Shown: in pieces, positions 22,285 to 33,774 of the stretch
How positions within the stretch are numbered: position 1 is the stretch's first letter
How the letters are laid out: each line of letters opens with the position of its first letter
NCBI GenBank assembly: GCA_032622095.1
Contig: CP136063.1
Span: 182,199,956 to 182,263,955 of the forward strand
Reading direction: 5' to 3'
DNA from: Siphonodentalium dalli
Lineage: Eukaryota > Mollusca > Scaphopoda > Gadilida > Siphonodentaliidae
DNA: 64,000 nucleotides
Notes under the pieces: model-generated
Told to the model about the DNA's origin: nothing
The model's database searches: none
Seen by the model: only the letters and a program-made list of their open reading frames with translations
Position numbers and translations under genes: made by a program

Positions 22285-22865
22285 AAAAATGACCCTATTT
22301 GAACAAATCTGAACCCGGTCACCCAATGCCCATCCATACCGAATATAATTTCATTAAAGATTAAAGTTTCATAACTCTGCAGATGTTATAATGGTGTCAC
22401 CATTTTCAAATTTTATAACATGTTTAAAAAAAAAATCTGTTTGTTAAATTGAGCAAGGTGAAAATTCCCAAAAAACTGAATTAAAATTTGTTTTGTTTTT
22501 TGAGTTATGTCACTGGCTCCGTCAACATTTGACCCAGTGACCTCATTTGAACTAATCTGAATCACAGTCCCCCAAGGACCAATTGTACCAAATATGAACC
22601 CATTCGCCCCAATGAAATTTGAGAAGTAGTCATTTTAAAAATTACTATGGTGGAAAAGAGTTATGGTCCTAGCTTCGCAACTATTTGAACGGGTGACCTC
22701 ATTTGAACAAACCTGAATGTGATTCACATAGGGAACATCCACACCAAATATGAACCCATTATGTCTTACGGTTCTGGAGGAGAAGATGATTCTTGATGGA
22801 CGGACGGACAAGGATTGATGATTATAGCTCCACCGGAAACTTCGTTTCAGGTGAGCTAAAAAGCT
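22285..22865 (+). mobile_element. HN1 element A, 3' part with terminal hairpin
   Basis: It resumes at AAAAATGACCCTATTTGAAC, matching the 54649-54690 continuation of an intact HN1. It ends with a hairpin AGCTCCACCGGAAAC (22826-22840) against GTTTCAGGTGAGCT (22844-22857), then AAAAAG. Other HN1 ends have GAGAC/GTCTC here, a paired substitution. Confidence 0.8.
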
Positions 22866-22950
22866 GAAAGTATTTATTTTCATAAAATCTGCTGAGTCTT
22901 TTTAACCCACACAGAACCAAATCGGTCCAATAATAGCTTGAGTTTCACTA

Positions 22951-23501
22951 GACCAAGTCTTCTCAGTCCACAACAGCTTGGGACATCTGTTGGGTTGATG
23001 CTGTTTTGGAAGAGTCCCCTCCCATTACTCTTCTACAACAAACTTTACATCCATAATTGTGTGTGGGAGTTATCTTGCTTATATGTCTTCAGATGAGGTC
23101 AAATGGATGCTTTGTGTATATGAACATAGATGGCAGCCTTTCCCAAGCATGATGATACAAAAGTATCAAACATGCATAATTATATCAGAGGTCCATTAAA
23201 TGTCAGAGCAACAAAATTGATAAGTAAACAAAGCTTTGTTTTCCAGAGAATTTTGATTTGTCTCGCTATCAGAAAATGTATTTAAACAATACATGAAACG
23301 ATCATATCATCACTTTACCTTTTCTATCAAGATTATTCTGTCAGATTATTTATCACATTCAGGGGTTCATGTGAATGTCTGGGCTTCACATGTAAATATA
23401 GTACATATTTTGAAAGAAAGTCCATTATAGAAGAGTAACAGGAGGGGACTTAGTCCTAAAACAGCATCATCCCAACCGATATCCGATGTTGTGGACCGAG
23501 A
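22951..23501. mobile_element. 551-bp TA-flanked MITE with about 97-bp inverted repeats
   Basis: GACCAAGTCTTCTCAGTCCA at the left mirrors TGGACCGAGAAGACTTGGTC at the right, and the arms extend through CTGTTTTGG and CCCCTCCCATTACTCTTCTA. TA lies outside both ends (22949-22950, 23502-23503), as for Tc1/mariner-type MITEs. Confidence 0.8.
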
Positions 23502-23639
23502 AGACTTGGTCTAGAGTATCAGCTGTGAATTATCAATCGATTTCAATGTTCTGGTCACGTGATGCCACGGGCGATGCATTTGAACTATGAGGGGAAAAAT
23601 GACATTGGAGATTTTGTTTTTGTGATGCGTACTATAAAA

Positions 23640-23795
23640 GACGAAAGGAGCCCTCAATTTAATGTCCTACCAAATTTCATTGAGATCCAAGCTACTGTTC
23701 AAGTTATGATATGAAAAGACATCAGACGTACGTACGCACGTCTGACGGACGGCTAGACAGGTGCAAAACAGTATACCCCACTTTTTTAAAATAAA
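23640..23795 (+). mobile_element. HN5 3' fragment
   Basis: CATTGAGATCCAAGCTACTG, TTCAAGTTATGA, ACATCAGACG and GTATACCCCACTTTTTTAAA repeat the order of 5190-5300, with one core only. The right hairpin arm is missing. TACGTACGCACGTCTGACGG replaces the GACG stretch. Confidence 0.65.
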
Positions 23796-24189
23796 ATATG
23801 TTTACACATATGAAAATGATGCATGAACAGTATGTATCACGCAGCTTGAAATAATTATAGCTTCCACATCAGTAATCAAATAATATAATATGTTCTTACT
23901 GCGAATTGCCCATTGTCAATGTTTTAACATTTGTCTTGTTTGTAAGCAAAATATAAATTTTATTTTGAGAAGTTTGAATTGGTTTTAGGAAAACGTCCGA
24001 TATCCTAAAGTTCTTCATAGTTTCATAATTTTGGGAATTTGTGCCCCATTGCTTATATATTACAGCATCAAAGAGACAGAGTTTCCAAAGATTGTGAAGT
24101 TACAAGTCGAGGCATGATAAAACTTATATATACTATGGCAAGTGACAATATCATATCAATATTAACACCTAATAACACTACCATACATT
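23796..24189. other. Nothing recognised
   Basis: AT-rich sequence without coding or repeat signal that I can support. Confidence 0.4.
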
Positions 24190-25310
24190 GTGACTATTTG
24201 CAATAGGTCCCCATTTGCAGAGGTGCCCTAAAATGGCGAAAAAGAGAGATTTCAAGGGGAACAGTCAATTGAGACTGATTTAAAATGAATAACGACATGA
24301 TAATAGTGGCTTGTTCTATCAATAATATCCTCCGATGTCACTGGTGCAGACCAATATGATGATAAACATTCGCTATGGGCATACAGTGAAATATATGCCT
24401 ACCTTACTCGTATTTAAATTTCGTGCAGTACTAATTTTTGCACACCCATCGATGTGCAAATTTAAAACTGAGCAGAAACTAGAAGGAATCCTGAGTTTAC
24501 ATCAAACCACATGGCAGACAAAATGGCTATGTTGATGTATTACACACATTACTCAATGTTAGACTGAATGGACAAATATAGGTCTGCATGTATGCCAATA
24601 GTTTCATACAAGCAACCAACATCAACACAATTACCCATATGTGAAGTGACAAAACATGGTAACATTGATGATGTTCAAATACATGTGATTGTTAAGAAGT
24701 ACACATGATCCAGACTGATGGTTCGCGAAAGCACGACCTACAACCATGGAGTGACACCTTCCCTGACCAAATAGCCTGAATTAGTTATGTCAACACAACC
24801 TGCAGACAAGTAGCATATACACGGTTGTGGTTTTACTTCTTTCTAGTTCATTTCAATGATGTCTATAACTATTTCAGTGTCCGAATAATTATTTTGAGCA
24901 TATAAACACACATCTTCACAACAAATTGATGACGCAGTTATGTTTTACACTATGTAAATCTGTCCTGTTTAAGATATACATGTATCTTCGGGAATGATTA
25001 TTCCACTTAAACTGTCATCAGATCCAAGATATTTACAAAAAATATTTGTGTCCATTTTAAATTCGCCCATTTAAAACTGAGCAAAACAATAGTGCTGCAC
25101 AAATTTAAATACAAGTAAGGTATACACAGCAAATGTTTATCAACCTTGGCACATATTTTTGATAGAACAAGCCACTTTTATCGATTATTGTATCAATTTT
25201 CGTTTAAAATATGTCTCAATTGAGATATACATACACCCATTCCTCCCTTCAAATTTTTTTTTTTCGCCCATTTATGGGACCTACGCAAATGGGGATATAC
25301 TAATTTGGAT
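24190..25310. mobile_element. Foldback element, about 1.1 kb, arms about 220 bp
   Basis: The left arm (24190-24440: AGGTCCCCATTTGCAGAGG, AGTGGCTTGTTCTATCAA, ACCTTACTCGTATTTAAATT) recurs inverted at about 25085-25305. Arms are roughly 75-80 percent alike by eye, so it is old. The 24500-25080 spacer holds no gene that I recognise. A solo arm is at 1990-2170. Confidence 0.75.
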
Positions 25311-25398
25311 AACCAAATCAGCTTTTTGTGAAATTCCATTGTTGTTGTACTGGATGATATGGGGACCATTGAATCGTATTATGTATCTTTAATAATGA

Positions 25399-26358
25399 AA
25401 GTGTCAATGACACTGTAGCTCAACCTGGAGAGGTGAAATTCATACATTACAGCCAATGGAGATATAAGGAATGCGGAAAGTTGTTATTTTTAAGTAGCGT
25501 TCACCAGAGGTCAACCCGAAGCACCTTATGAAGTTTGGGATCAATGAGAAAAAAAATAATGTTGTCAGTCAAGGGCATGACAATGTATTTAGTGATGCAA
25601 AGAGTAAAATCCAAGATGGCTGCCGGCAGTTCTTTGAATATTGTTCAAATTCAAGAGCTGCCATCCAGAAGTGATCGTGAAATGCCTGTAAATTTTTTGA
25701 ACATTTCTCCAATAAACGTCTGCTGCAGGGTGTGCCGATGAATTAATTTGTGAAATCCAAGATGGCCGTATGTTTGTTTTACAAAAATTTGATGGCTCCC
25801 ATCTAGTGACAATGAGGGATGTGGCCTGTAGGAAATGGCGAAGGATTATGCAAAGAATAAAATCAAAAATGGCCACTGGTGGCCATGTTTTTCAACTAAA
25901 TTTAATGACTCTTTATCTAGTGGTTCATATGAATTTTGGTGACGAATGGATTATGGATGTGATCTCTAGCCTACTGTAGGGCACCAAAGAATTTAGTCAT
26001 GCAAAGAGTAAAATCTAAGATGGCTGCCAGCAGCTATGTTTTTCATAAAAATTCATTCAATTTTGATAGCCACCACCCAGAGGTGACCCTAAACATGGCT
26101 GTAAATTTTCAAAACATTTTTCCAATAAATACCGACTAAAAGGTGTGCCGATGAATTCAAATTGGCTGTTTTAAACGAATTTCGGGAAACATTCATGGCT
26201 CCCATGTAGAGGTCACTCCAAAGATCCTTATGAAGTTGGTGATGATCGGATGAGAGCTGTGACCTGTAGGGAAATTGTTGACAGATGGACGGATACACGC
26301 TCAGACAAACGCCATCCCATGGCAATAGCTTACATTTTACTTTGGCAAGTTGAGCTAA
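25399..26358 (+). mobile_element. HN2 element, copy 2
   Basis: It begins AAAGTGTCAATGACACTGTAGC, with the palindrome AGTGTC-AAT-GACACT. Cores carry (A)AATCCAAGATGGC words near 25610, 25755, 25858 and 26010. It ends with TTGACAGATGGACGG and a hairpin AGCTTACATTTTACTTTGGCAAGTTGAGCT-type (26327-26356), then AAAAA. Frames inside such as 25535-25741 and 25589-25876 are repeat translations. Confidence 0.75.
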
Positions 26359-27307
26359 AAATTGCACCTAAACAAAATAGAGCAAAATATTTCCTAACAG
26401 ACATATGCACAAGACCGACAGAACTAATTTCTATATCTCGCACCAAACTTTGCAAATCCTTTGCATTGAAGTGGGGTATAGGAGAAGGATGAATCATAAC
26501 TTTGTCTTTTACACAGCCTTAGGTGGTGTCTTCTCTTGAGAAAGTTTTGTTCTCATTTTTTTCTTTAACTGTGTCTTTGCAACCATTTATCTGTCTTGAC
26601 CAATGTCACAGTCTTATATAGAAACTGAGAAAAATCTTCATTGGAGCTGGTGAAGCTGGTGTTGGCTGATTTTCATTTTGTTATTTTAGAAGTTATGCCA
26701 CACATCCCCTCCTGCCTCTGAAATGGGCCTCAATCCTTACCACGTGAAATGTCAGAACCTGAAATATAAATTTGCATCATTTTCTCACAACTAACAATTA
26801 ATAGTAATAGTTTACCCCCCCCCCCCCCATCAACTTCAGCTAGTCCAGAGGATAAAATCAGTTCAGAGAAGAAAAAGTGTCAATATTGCATTCAACCACC
26901 TGAGTGTAATCGCTATTTTTGTCATATCAAAAGTTGTTGCCACACAAAAGACACTTGCACTGTCGATCAGGCATGGATTCGAAGACACCAATGCTATTCT
27001 ACTTCTAATTATTATTTATGTTTTCTTTTATTTTAAATATTTGTATTATCATGACGTCAGCGTGTTTTGTCAAAATATTAAATCAAAGTTGCGTTGAATT
27101 TGGCATGATTCAGTGCAATTTGTTGTTTTAGGCCAAAAGTTTAACATTTTCCTACATTCACTGAAATTTACAACAGCGGTAAAGCTTGAAATAGTTGGAA
27201 ATTTCCAACCCAAGTGCGATGGGGTGCAAAGGAATTTCATAGACTTGGATATTTGGTATGGTTCAAGGTGTGCAGTTGCACATTCAATGTGGACATCTCT
27301 GTCAAAT
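26359..27307. other. No gene; poly-C tract and a GTTGGAAATTTCC-bearing repeat
   Basis: A C tract of about 15 lies at 26815-26829. The words GTTGGAAATTTCC and AAATTTACAACAG near 27190 resemble the repeat at 36500-37080. No coding signature. Confidence 0.45.
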
Positions 27308-27482
27308 CCCAAAATGATCAATTCAATGTCAAATCGGGTAAAACCGGATGGATTTCGACGGGCACGTTTGTCGGGTACTTTTGTCCGGGCAGTGTTTTGG
27401 ACTGGTCAAATCGTGACCCCACTTGACCTTCAAAATGGACAATTCAAGGACAAAGCCCGGACGAAGTCGGGTCACCTTCTAG
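27308..27482 (+). mobile_element. HelA Helitron, 5'-truncated
   Basis: GGTCAAATCGTGACCCC and CCTTCAAAATGGACAATTCA match the full HelA at 31656-32272. The 3' end has the hairpin CCCGGACGAAGTCGGG (27456-27471) and CTAG (27479-27482) followed by T, the Helitron 3' rule. The 5' TC end is missing. Any reading frame crossing it is fortuitous. Confidence 0.8.
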
Positions 27483-27860
27483 TAATATATATATATATAA
27501 AAAGAGTAGGATCTCTCTGGCTGTTAATGACTTTTCTCCCAGACCCCTATGATCGATTCAACCAGATTTGTTGTGGTAACCCGGGGGTACCCCATCGGAT
27601 GTTGTAATGCCGTTATTTTATCGAAATTTTGATTTAAAAAAATAAATAAACTTAATTTAAAAAAAAAATGTGTTTTGACTTCAACATAAAAAATAATTAT
27701 AAATTCAATATTTTTTTCAACTTTTAAATAATTTTGTTTTTTAAATCAAAATGATTAAACGAACAAATTGTGCTAAAAGTGCACAAAGAGGCTGCGGTTG
27801 AATAAAGGCTCCCAGAGAAAGAGTGTGTCTAAGATCAAAATTTATCACACAGTAGCCCCT
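27483..27860 (+). mobile_element. HelB Helitron, 3'-truncated, abutting HelA
   Basis: It starts immediately after CTAG with a TA-rich run, then AGAGTAGGATCTCTCTGG, TTTTCTCCCAGACCCCTATG and GATGTTGTAATGCCGTTATT, as in HelB at 63070-63433. The region around AAAGAGGCTGCGG...AAAGGCTC also corresponds. No CTAG end is found. Confidence 0.65.
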
Positions 27861-28886
27861 AAATCCGATCTCATATTTTTTAGTAAGACACACATGTATA
27901 ATTCCCATGCGCAGTGACATAAGAGCTCCGTTCAATGATTTATAATATAATTATGATATTCAATTTGTGTTGTGTTATTTAGTGTTGACTGTGAGATAAT
28001 CATTGGTGATAATGGTGGTTGAACAATTTTGTCAGCAAGAAAAGACGCATTCAAAATGGAACTATATTTTTTCTTGAAGGTTTCTTTGGTTGTGGTAAAG
28101 AAATAAAAAAACAAATTTAACCCCAGGCATTTCGAGATCGTTTTCCTTGCTAAAATGCAATTATGTGATAGAATGGATCTCGAATTCATCCAATTTATTT
28201 ACAAAATTTATGAACCTTGTCCACAAATTTTTTATTTGAGTCGAGTTTTAGCTCGGTTAATAAATTTCATATAAAATTGCGACTCATTAGAGATCCTCTA
28301 TGTATGCACTTAGTGCACAAATGGGCTGCAGGCCGATCCGACACTAAATATGGAGCCAGTTTCAGCCACATAATAAAATAACATGAATTTTTATTGTGTA
28401 ATGGCATGCATAAATATTTATTCAGAACACTTATCAAATAAGTGCCTGACAACATTGCCCAATTTACAATTCAATATGAAAACTGAGAAGACTGGCACTA
28501 TGAAGACTACAACAGTCAGTACTTGTCAAATATACTTCAAAATAAATAGTTAGAATCATACACTCAGCTTAGAAATTAAAGTGTTCACAGTGACATACAT
28601 GTACATACATATTCTTGATTCAATTAATTTGAAGGCAGAGTATTAAAACTGCAAGGACTTCCCCTTCTTGAATAACCAACCCAATTTGAGCAAACCTGAT
28701 ATGAGATTCATGTGTTGACATTTAATATGTGCACCACATGTGTACATGTGTTGGAAGACATATAAAATGTATAACACTGACATTCCTCAGACGATTTATT
28801 TGAATTAAGTGAATGTTATCAGGAACTAAATTCTACAGGTAGTTCATACTCAAATTTAAATGTTAAAATAGTAGGATAAAACATAA
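27861..28886. other. Nothing recognised
   Basis: AT-rich sequence. The short frames 27932-28189 and 28267-28455 on the minus strand have no motif. A partial HN1-like CTGAGAAGACTGGCACTATG word occurs near 28482. Confidence 0.35.
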
Positions 28887-31005
28887 CAAGACAGTCAATG
28901 ACTGTGGGGTCGCTCACCAGACTGCAAAGACTGATAAGACTGGGACGCTGGAGACTACAACAGTCAGAACTTTTCATAATCACTTTAAAAGAAATAGCTC
29001 TAAACAGGATATGTGGCTAGAGAGACTTCACATATGTAGATTGGTGAAAATCCACCTTGAAATTACCAACTGTACACTACTGATCACCCGCTCCTCCAGC
29101 TCAACAAGTCCCCTTTGACCGGACTCCCAAGTCGTAGGTTGGAATTTCAAAACTGACACCTCAAACTTTCTCAATTGTTGGAAATTTCCAATCTCACCAG
29201 TGCCTTTTTCCAAAACCATTTAGACATGTTTGAAGCCCAATTATCCATGGACCCAAGACACAATACATGTATGTCAGATTAATCAGTCAGGTGGTTTCAA
29301 GGTAGATGTTTTTTATGAATTTGGTATTTCAATGATTTTATTAGACACAAAAGTGTTAACTCCCCATAGCCTGTCATTCCTTAACAGGTTGACCTCATGT
29401 TAACAAATCTGAATCTCAGTCACTAAAGGATCCTCCATACTATATGTAAGATAAATTTAATACAGTTACGTCCCTGGTCCCACCCTATTTAACCTGGTGA
29501 CCCCATCTAAATAAATTTGAATCCCAGACACCAAAGAACCCTTCATACATATCATAAATATCAGTAATATAGACCTGATGGTCCTTGTGAAGGAAGCATA
29601 TTAAGAGTGAAACTGTCCTTCGTTTGGCCCCTATTTGACCAAGTGACCCCATTTAAAAAAAATCTGAATTGCAGTCAAGGAAGAACATTCCATGCTAATT
29701 AAGCCAACTAGTTCTTGCAAACATATTTTAAGAATTACTATGTAGTGAAATAGTTAAGTCTCTGGCTCTGCCCTTATTTGACTTTGTGATCCCATTTTCA
29801 CAAATCTGTCACCCAAGGTAATTTCATACCAAATATAAGCAAAATAGGCCGTTCGATTCTTGCATAGAAGACACATCATGAATTACTATGTAGAGAAAGA
29901 GTAATGTAGCTGGCCTTGCACCCACTTGACCTGGTGACCCTGGTTGAACAAATCTGAACCACAATCACCAAAGGAGCAAGCCTGCAAATAGTGTGCCTAT
30001 TCCTACATTGTATCTGCATGGCCTCAAGCAACACAATGTATTATACAATCAAGCCTTGAAATAGTGTGATAGTGTGTCTGTCATCTACGGAATGAGGTCC
30101 CCCCAGAGGGTGACTTTAGTGACGCTATGCTGCACAGTGGGCTAGCATCACTTAATTCACCCTCTGGGGACCTCATTCTGCTAAGCCCTCAACTGCTATG
30201 GCAGACCTAGGATAAGATTGAAGTTCCTCAGTTGAAGTTTATGTTCACCCATTGGACACCTCAATTATGAATTTTATCTTCTGCAATCTCCAGAGGGTGA
30301 ATTTGGTGATGATAGCCTGCTGTGTGGGATAGCATCACTAAATTCACCCTCTGGGGACCTCATTCTGCAAATGACAGACATCCTATTTGCCCTGTTGAAC
30401 AATACATGATAGATTGTGCCTCTTATTAATGATTCTCTGACCTGCAAATGTCAGACACACTAAATTCAGGCAGTTTGTTTAAATTGCTAGCAGTATGTTT
30501 ATACAAGCTGTTAGCGACATTTTTTTCTAATCTAGATTAATGACCTGTGTTTCTCTGTCTATCCACAAAGAGATATCTGCAACTTTAATAGAACAGGTAT
30601 TAATGTTGGAAGCTGGAAATGATGTTGGAAGGGATGTTGGTTGGGTGTAGGCCACTGCTGGGTGGGGGTGGGTCTGGGCCATGTGGGAGGGGGATGGGTA
30701 ATGGAATATTTCTGTAATTTCAGAAGATTAAAGTTTCATAACTCTGCAGATGTTATAATGGTGTCACTTTTTTTCAAATTTTATAACATGCTTATTTTTT
30801 GTTTGTTAAACTGAGTAAGGTGAAAATTCCAAATATTCTAAATTTAACATTTTTTTTTTTTTAGTTATGTCACTGGCTCCGCCCACATTCGACCCAGTGA
30901 CCTCATTTGAACAAATCTGAATAACAGTCCCCCAAAGACCCTTTGTACCAAATATGAACCCATTCGGCACAATGAAATTTGAGAAGAAGTTGTTGTAAGA
31001 ATAAC
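28887..31005 (+). mobile_element. HN1 element B, 3'-truncated
   Basis: It starts CAAGACAGTCAATGACTGTG. Cores with TGACC(C/T)(C/G)ATTTGAACAAATCTGAA and GAATTACTATG recur near 29510, 29660, 29790 and 29940 and again at 30895. A two-hairpin MITE (30072-30381) lies inside. The copy loses homology near 31005, before the microsatellite and GAGCT hairpin. Confidence 0.7.
30072..30381. mobile_element. Two-hairpin TA-MITE, copy in HN1-B
   Basis: Ends GTGTGTCTGTCATC and rc-matching GCAAATGACAGACA. Inside are two hairpins built from GAATGAGGTCCCC...AGGGTGA and TCACCCTCTGGGGACCTCATTC. The centre holds GATTGAAGTT and TTGGACACCTCAATTATG. Other copies: 47343-47764, 55081-55503, 60225-60626, 60748-61153. 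Confidence 0.7.
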
Positions 31006-31655
31006 ATGAGTGAATTATAGATCACCACAAAGTCTTGGGTCATTAAAGAAGCATGTTTATATTGTGGACACTCTTTGATTCAGAAATTCAATCCAGTCCA
31101 GTAAATTAACTGTTGCAAATAACTTATGAAGCGGACCATTACGAGTATAAAAATGAGATATCCTATAGAGTATAGTGCTTGTGTAGAGAGTTAGGAAATC
31201 AAATAGATGTACAACACAATTTCAAAGATCCATCATGTTACCTTCATGTATGTGCCTTCACATTAATCTCTATTTAAATAATTACTGTTGAACAAATAAA
31301 TAAAAACAAAAACAATTGATTAAACTTTACTGTTTTTGATACCAAACATTTTCACTCAGGAAAATAAACATTTGCCTACTTTCCTCAATGAGATAATTGT
31401 TTATGTGCACTCAAATCACGAGATATCCTCTTAAATTCTTAATATACATGTGGTTGATGTCAGCGTCAATAAATTTGTTACCAATTGTTGTGCTCTTCGA
31501 CAACTCTAGTCCACAGCATTAGATTCCTTGTGTCAAAGAAATGCCTATATATATAAGTGGTATATTTATGCACCAACCCAAAAAATGTTTCTGTATCTAT
31601 TACATTGAGAAGAAAAAATCACTGAGTTCATGTTTATGTGTGAAAAGATACAAGA
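31006..31655. other. Nothing recognised
   Basis: AT-rich sequence without coding, RNA or repeat signal that I can support. Confidence 0.4.
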
Positions 31656-32272
31656 TCTAATATATATTTTGGGACTTCTGTCTGTTTGTTTGTTAGCTAT
31701 GGCCGGGAAAACTGCCTGACGGATTTTGACGAAATTTGATACCTAGGGTTACTTTTGTCCGGGGAATATTTTGGATGGGTCAAATCGTGACCCTGACCTG
31801 ACCTTGACCTTCAAAAATGTCAATTCAAGGTCAAATCGGGACGGATTTAGACGAAATTTGATACCTATAGGTACCTTTGTCCGGGGAGTCTTTTGAACGG
31901 GTCAAATCGTGACCCCGACCTGATCTTGACCTTCAAAGTTCAATTCAAGGTCAAATTGGGTAAAACAGACAAATTTTGATGAATTTGAGACCTAGGGGTA
32001 CTTTTGTTCGAGGAGTGTTTTGGACGGGTCAAATCATGACACCGACCTGACCTTCAAAATGCTCAATTCAAGATCAAATTGCGAATTTTGACGGTATTTT
32101 GACGAATTTGGTACATACGTTACTTTTGTCCGAGGAGTGTTTTGGATGGGTCGAATCGTGACCCCGACCTGACCTGACCTTGACCTTCAAAATGATCAAT
32201 TCAAGGTCAAATCGCGCATTCGCCAGAAAGCAGAGGGGAAACAGCCCGGACGAAGTCGGGTCCACCAGCTAG
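31656..32272 (+). mobile_element. HelA, complete non-autonomous Helitron (617 bp)
   Basis: It starts TCTAATATATATTTTGGGAC after A, and ends with hairpin CCCGGACGAAGTCGGG then CTAG before T. These are all the canonical Helitron marks: 5' TC, 3' CTRR, subterminal hairpin, insertion between A and T without duplication. Inside are four degenerate tandem units with GGTCAAATCGTGACC and CTTGACCTTCAAA. No RepHel protein is encoded, so it depends on an autonomous relative. Confidence 0.92.
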
Positions 32273-32448
32273 TATGATATAATTCCCAGTTAGGCAGGAT
32301 GATGTGTGATGAAGATATCCAGGCAGCCGTGATAAAACAGTAATTTGTTTATTTTTGCAACTTTTCAACTAACAACTCTGAGAAAAAGTTTTTCAACCTG
32401 TGATAATAACAAACAAAATCAGCGAGATTCCAGGCATACCATTAAGTA

Positions 32449-33128
32449 CAGTTAAACTTTGTTAATTCGAACGTCGGTAACTCGAATACCCCACTTAAGT
32501 CGAAGCCATCGCCTGGTCCCGGCTGAGCTTGTGAGCAAAGCCATTAGAATAATTACGGTTAAGTCGAAGGTGGATAAGTCGAAATTCCGCTTAAGTCGAA
32601 ACGAAATTTAGTTCCACCAGCCAGATTATAACACTAATTACTATGGTTAAGTCGAAGCGCCGTCGGCGACGCATCGCCATGTGATTATAACTCAGTGTGC
32701 TTCTATTCATTACCCTAAAAAGCTGTGAAGTTTCCTGGAGTCTTTATTTATCCTAATGCATTGTTTATTTAACATATTAACGAGGTGTGGGGGTCAATTT
32801 CCCCTGTGAGGATTAGTAGTGTTGACAGGTGAAATGAAAACCATATTTAAACGGCCTGATACAGAGAATAATTTCATTCAGTCATGTCTTCCCAAAACGA
32901 AAACAATGTTCCAAACGAAGAAATGCTATTGACAAGAAGGCTGAACTCAATTTGAATGTTCTCGATGCCATGACACTGATGCAGCAATCATGGGCCATAT
33001 CGGATCGATATGAATTCAACTGGTTGGAATTTGTGGTCACCAAATGGTCAAAACAGTTAAGTCGAACACTCGGATAACTCGAAGTAATCCAACGGTCCCT
33101 TGCAATTTGACTTAACGAAGTTTAACTG
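32449..33128 (+). mobile_element. pogo-like element, internal deletion derivative (680 bp)
   Basis: TA flanks CAGTTAAACTTTGTTAATTC at the left and the inverted CAGTTAAACTTCGTTAAGTC at the right (TA at 32447-32448 and 33129-33130). AAGTCGAA words recur near both ends. An ATG at 32884 opens MSSQNENNVPNEEM. After a junction, another frame gives KKAELNLNVLDAMTLMQQSW, resembling the C-terminal end of pogo/Tigger DDE transposases. The catalytic middle is gone. Confidence 0.8.
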
Positions 33129-33139
33129 TATAAATACTC

Positions 33140-33774
33140 CCACCCAAGGATGACAAAACTAGGGTTGCTCATCAAAGATGGCTCCAATCCGGGGTTTTTT
33201 TTCCCCTTCAGAATCATAACTCAGAATTAAGGGCCATAACTCAGGTAAAACAAATTGGACAAACCCGGTTTTTGAACTCAACCGAGATATTGATTATAGT
33301 TGTGAAAGGTCCATATACCCAATATGAATGGAATCAGTTGAAAGTTTCTTCAAGTTATCACGCAAATGGTCATAAACTTGCTGACAATAAACAAACTAGG
33401 GCCGTAAAAATAATCGGACAAACCTGGTTTTCGAACTCAATCATGATATTGCTGTGAAAGATCCATACACTCAATATGAATGGATACAGTTGAAATTTCC
33501 GTGCTAACAGTCATAAAATTTCTAAAATAGACAATCTAGGGGCCATAACGCAGGTAAAAAATGTCGGACAAATTTGGTTTTCGAACTCGTTCAGGATATT
33601 GTTGTAAAAGATCCATACACCCAATACGAATGGAATCAGTTGAAGTTTGTTCAAGTTATCGTGCATCAGACATAAATTTCCCCAAAATTGCTCAAAAGAG
33701 ATAAACTAAGGGCTGTAACTCAGGTAAAACAAATTGGACAAGGACAAAACTGGTTTTTTAACTCAATCAAGACA
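33140..33774 (+). mobile_element. HN4 cores, left part
   Basis: GGGCC(A/G)TAA(C/A)... GGACAAACC(C/T)GGTTTT(T/C)GAACTCA recurs at about 33229, 33399, 33540 and 33707, with GATCCATACAC(C/T)CAATA and CAAGTTATC words. The cores are cut at AAGACA by the insertion 33775-37493 and continue at 37494. The frame 33272-33457 is a core translation. Confidence 0.7.

Noticed and set aside
27020-27482. Seemingly repeated family of short peptides with GGTCAAATCGTGACC core
   Set aside because: These are the non-coding internal repeats of HelA, also at 31740-32220, with stops and frameshifts in every copy.
27113-27607. 164-codon frame
   Set aside because: It crosses a dispersed repeat, the 3' end of HelA and the start of HelB, so it is not one gene.
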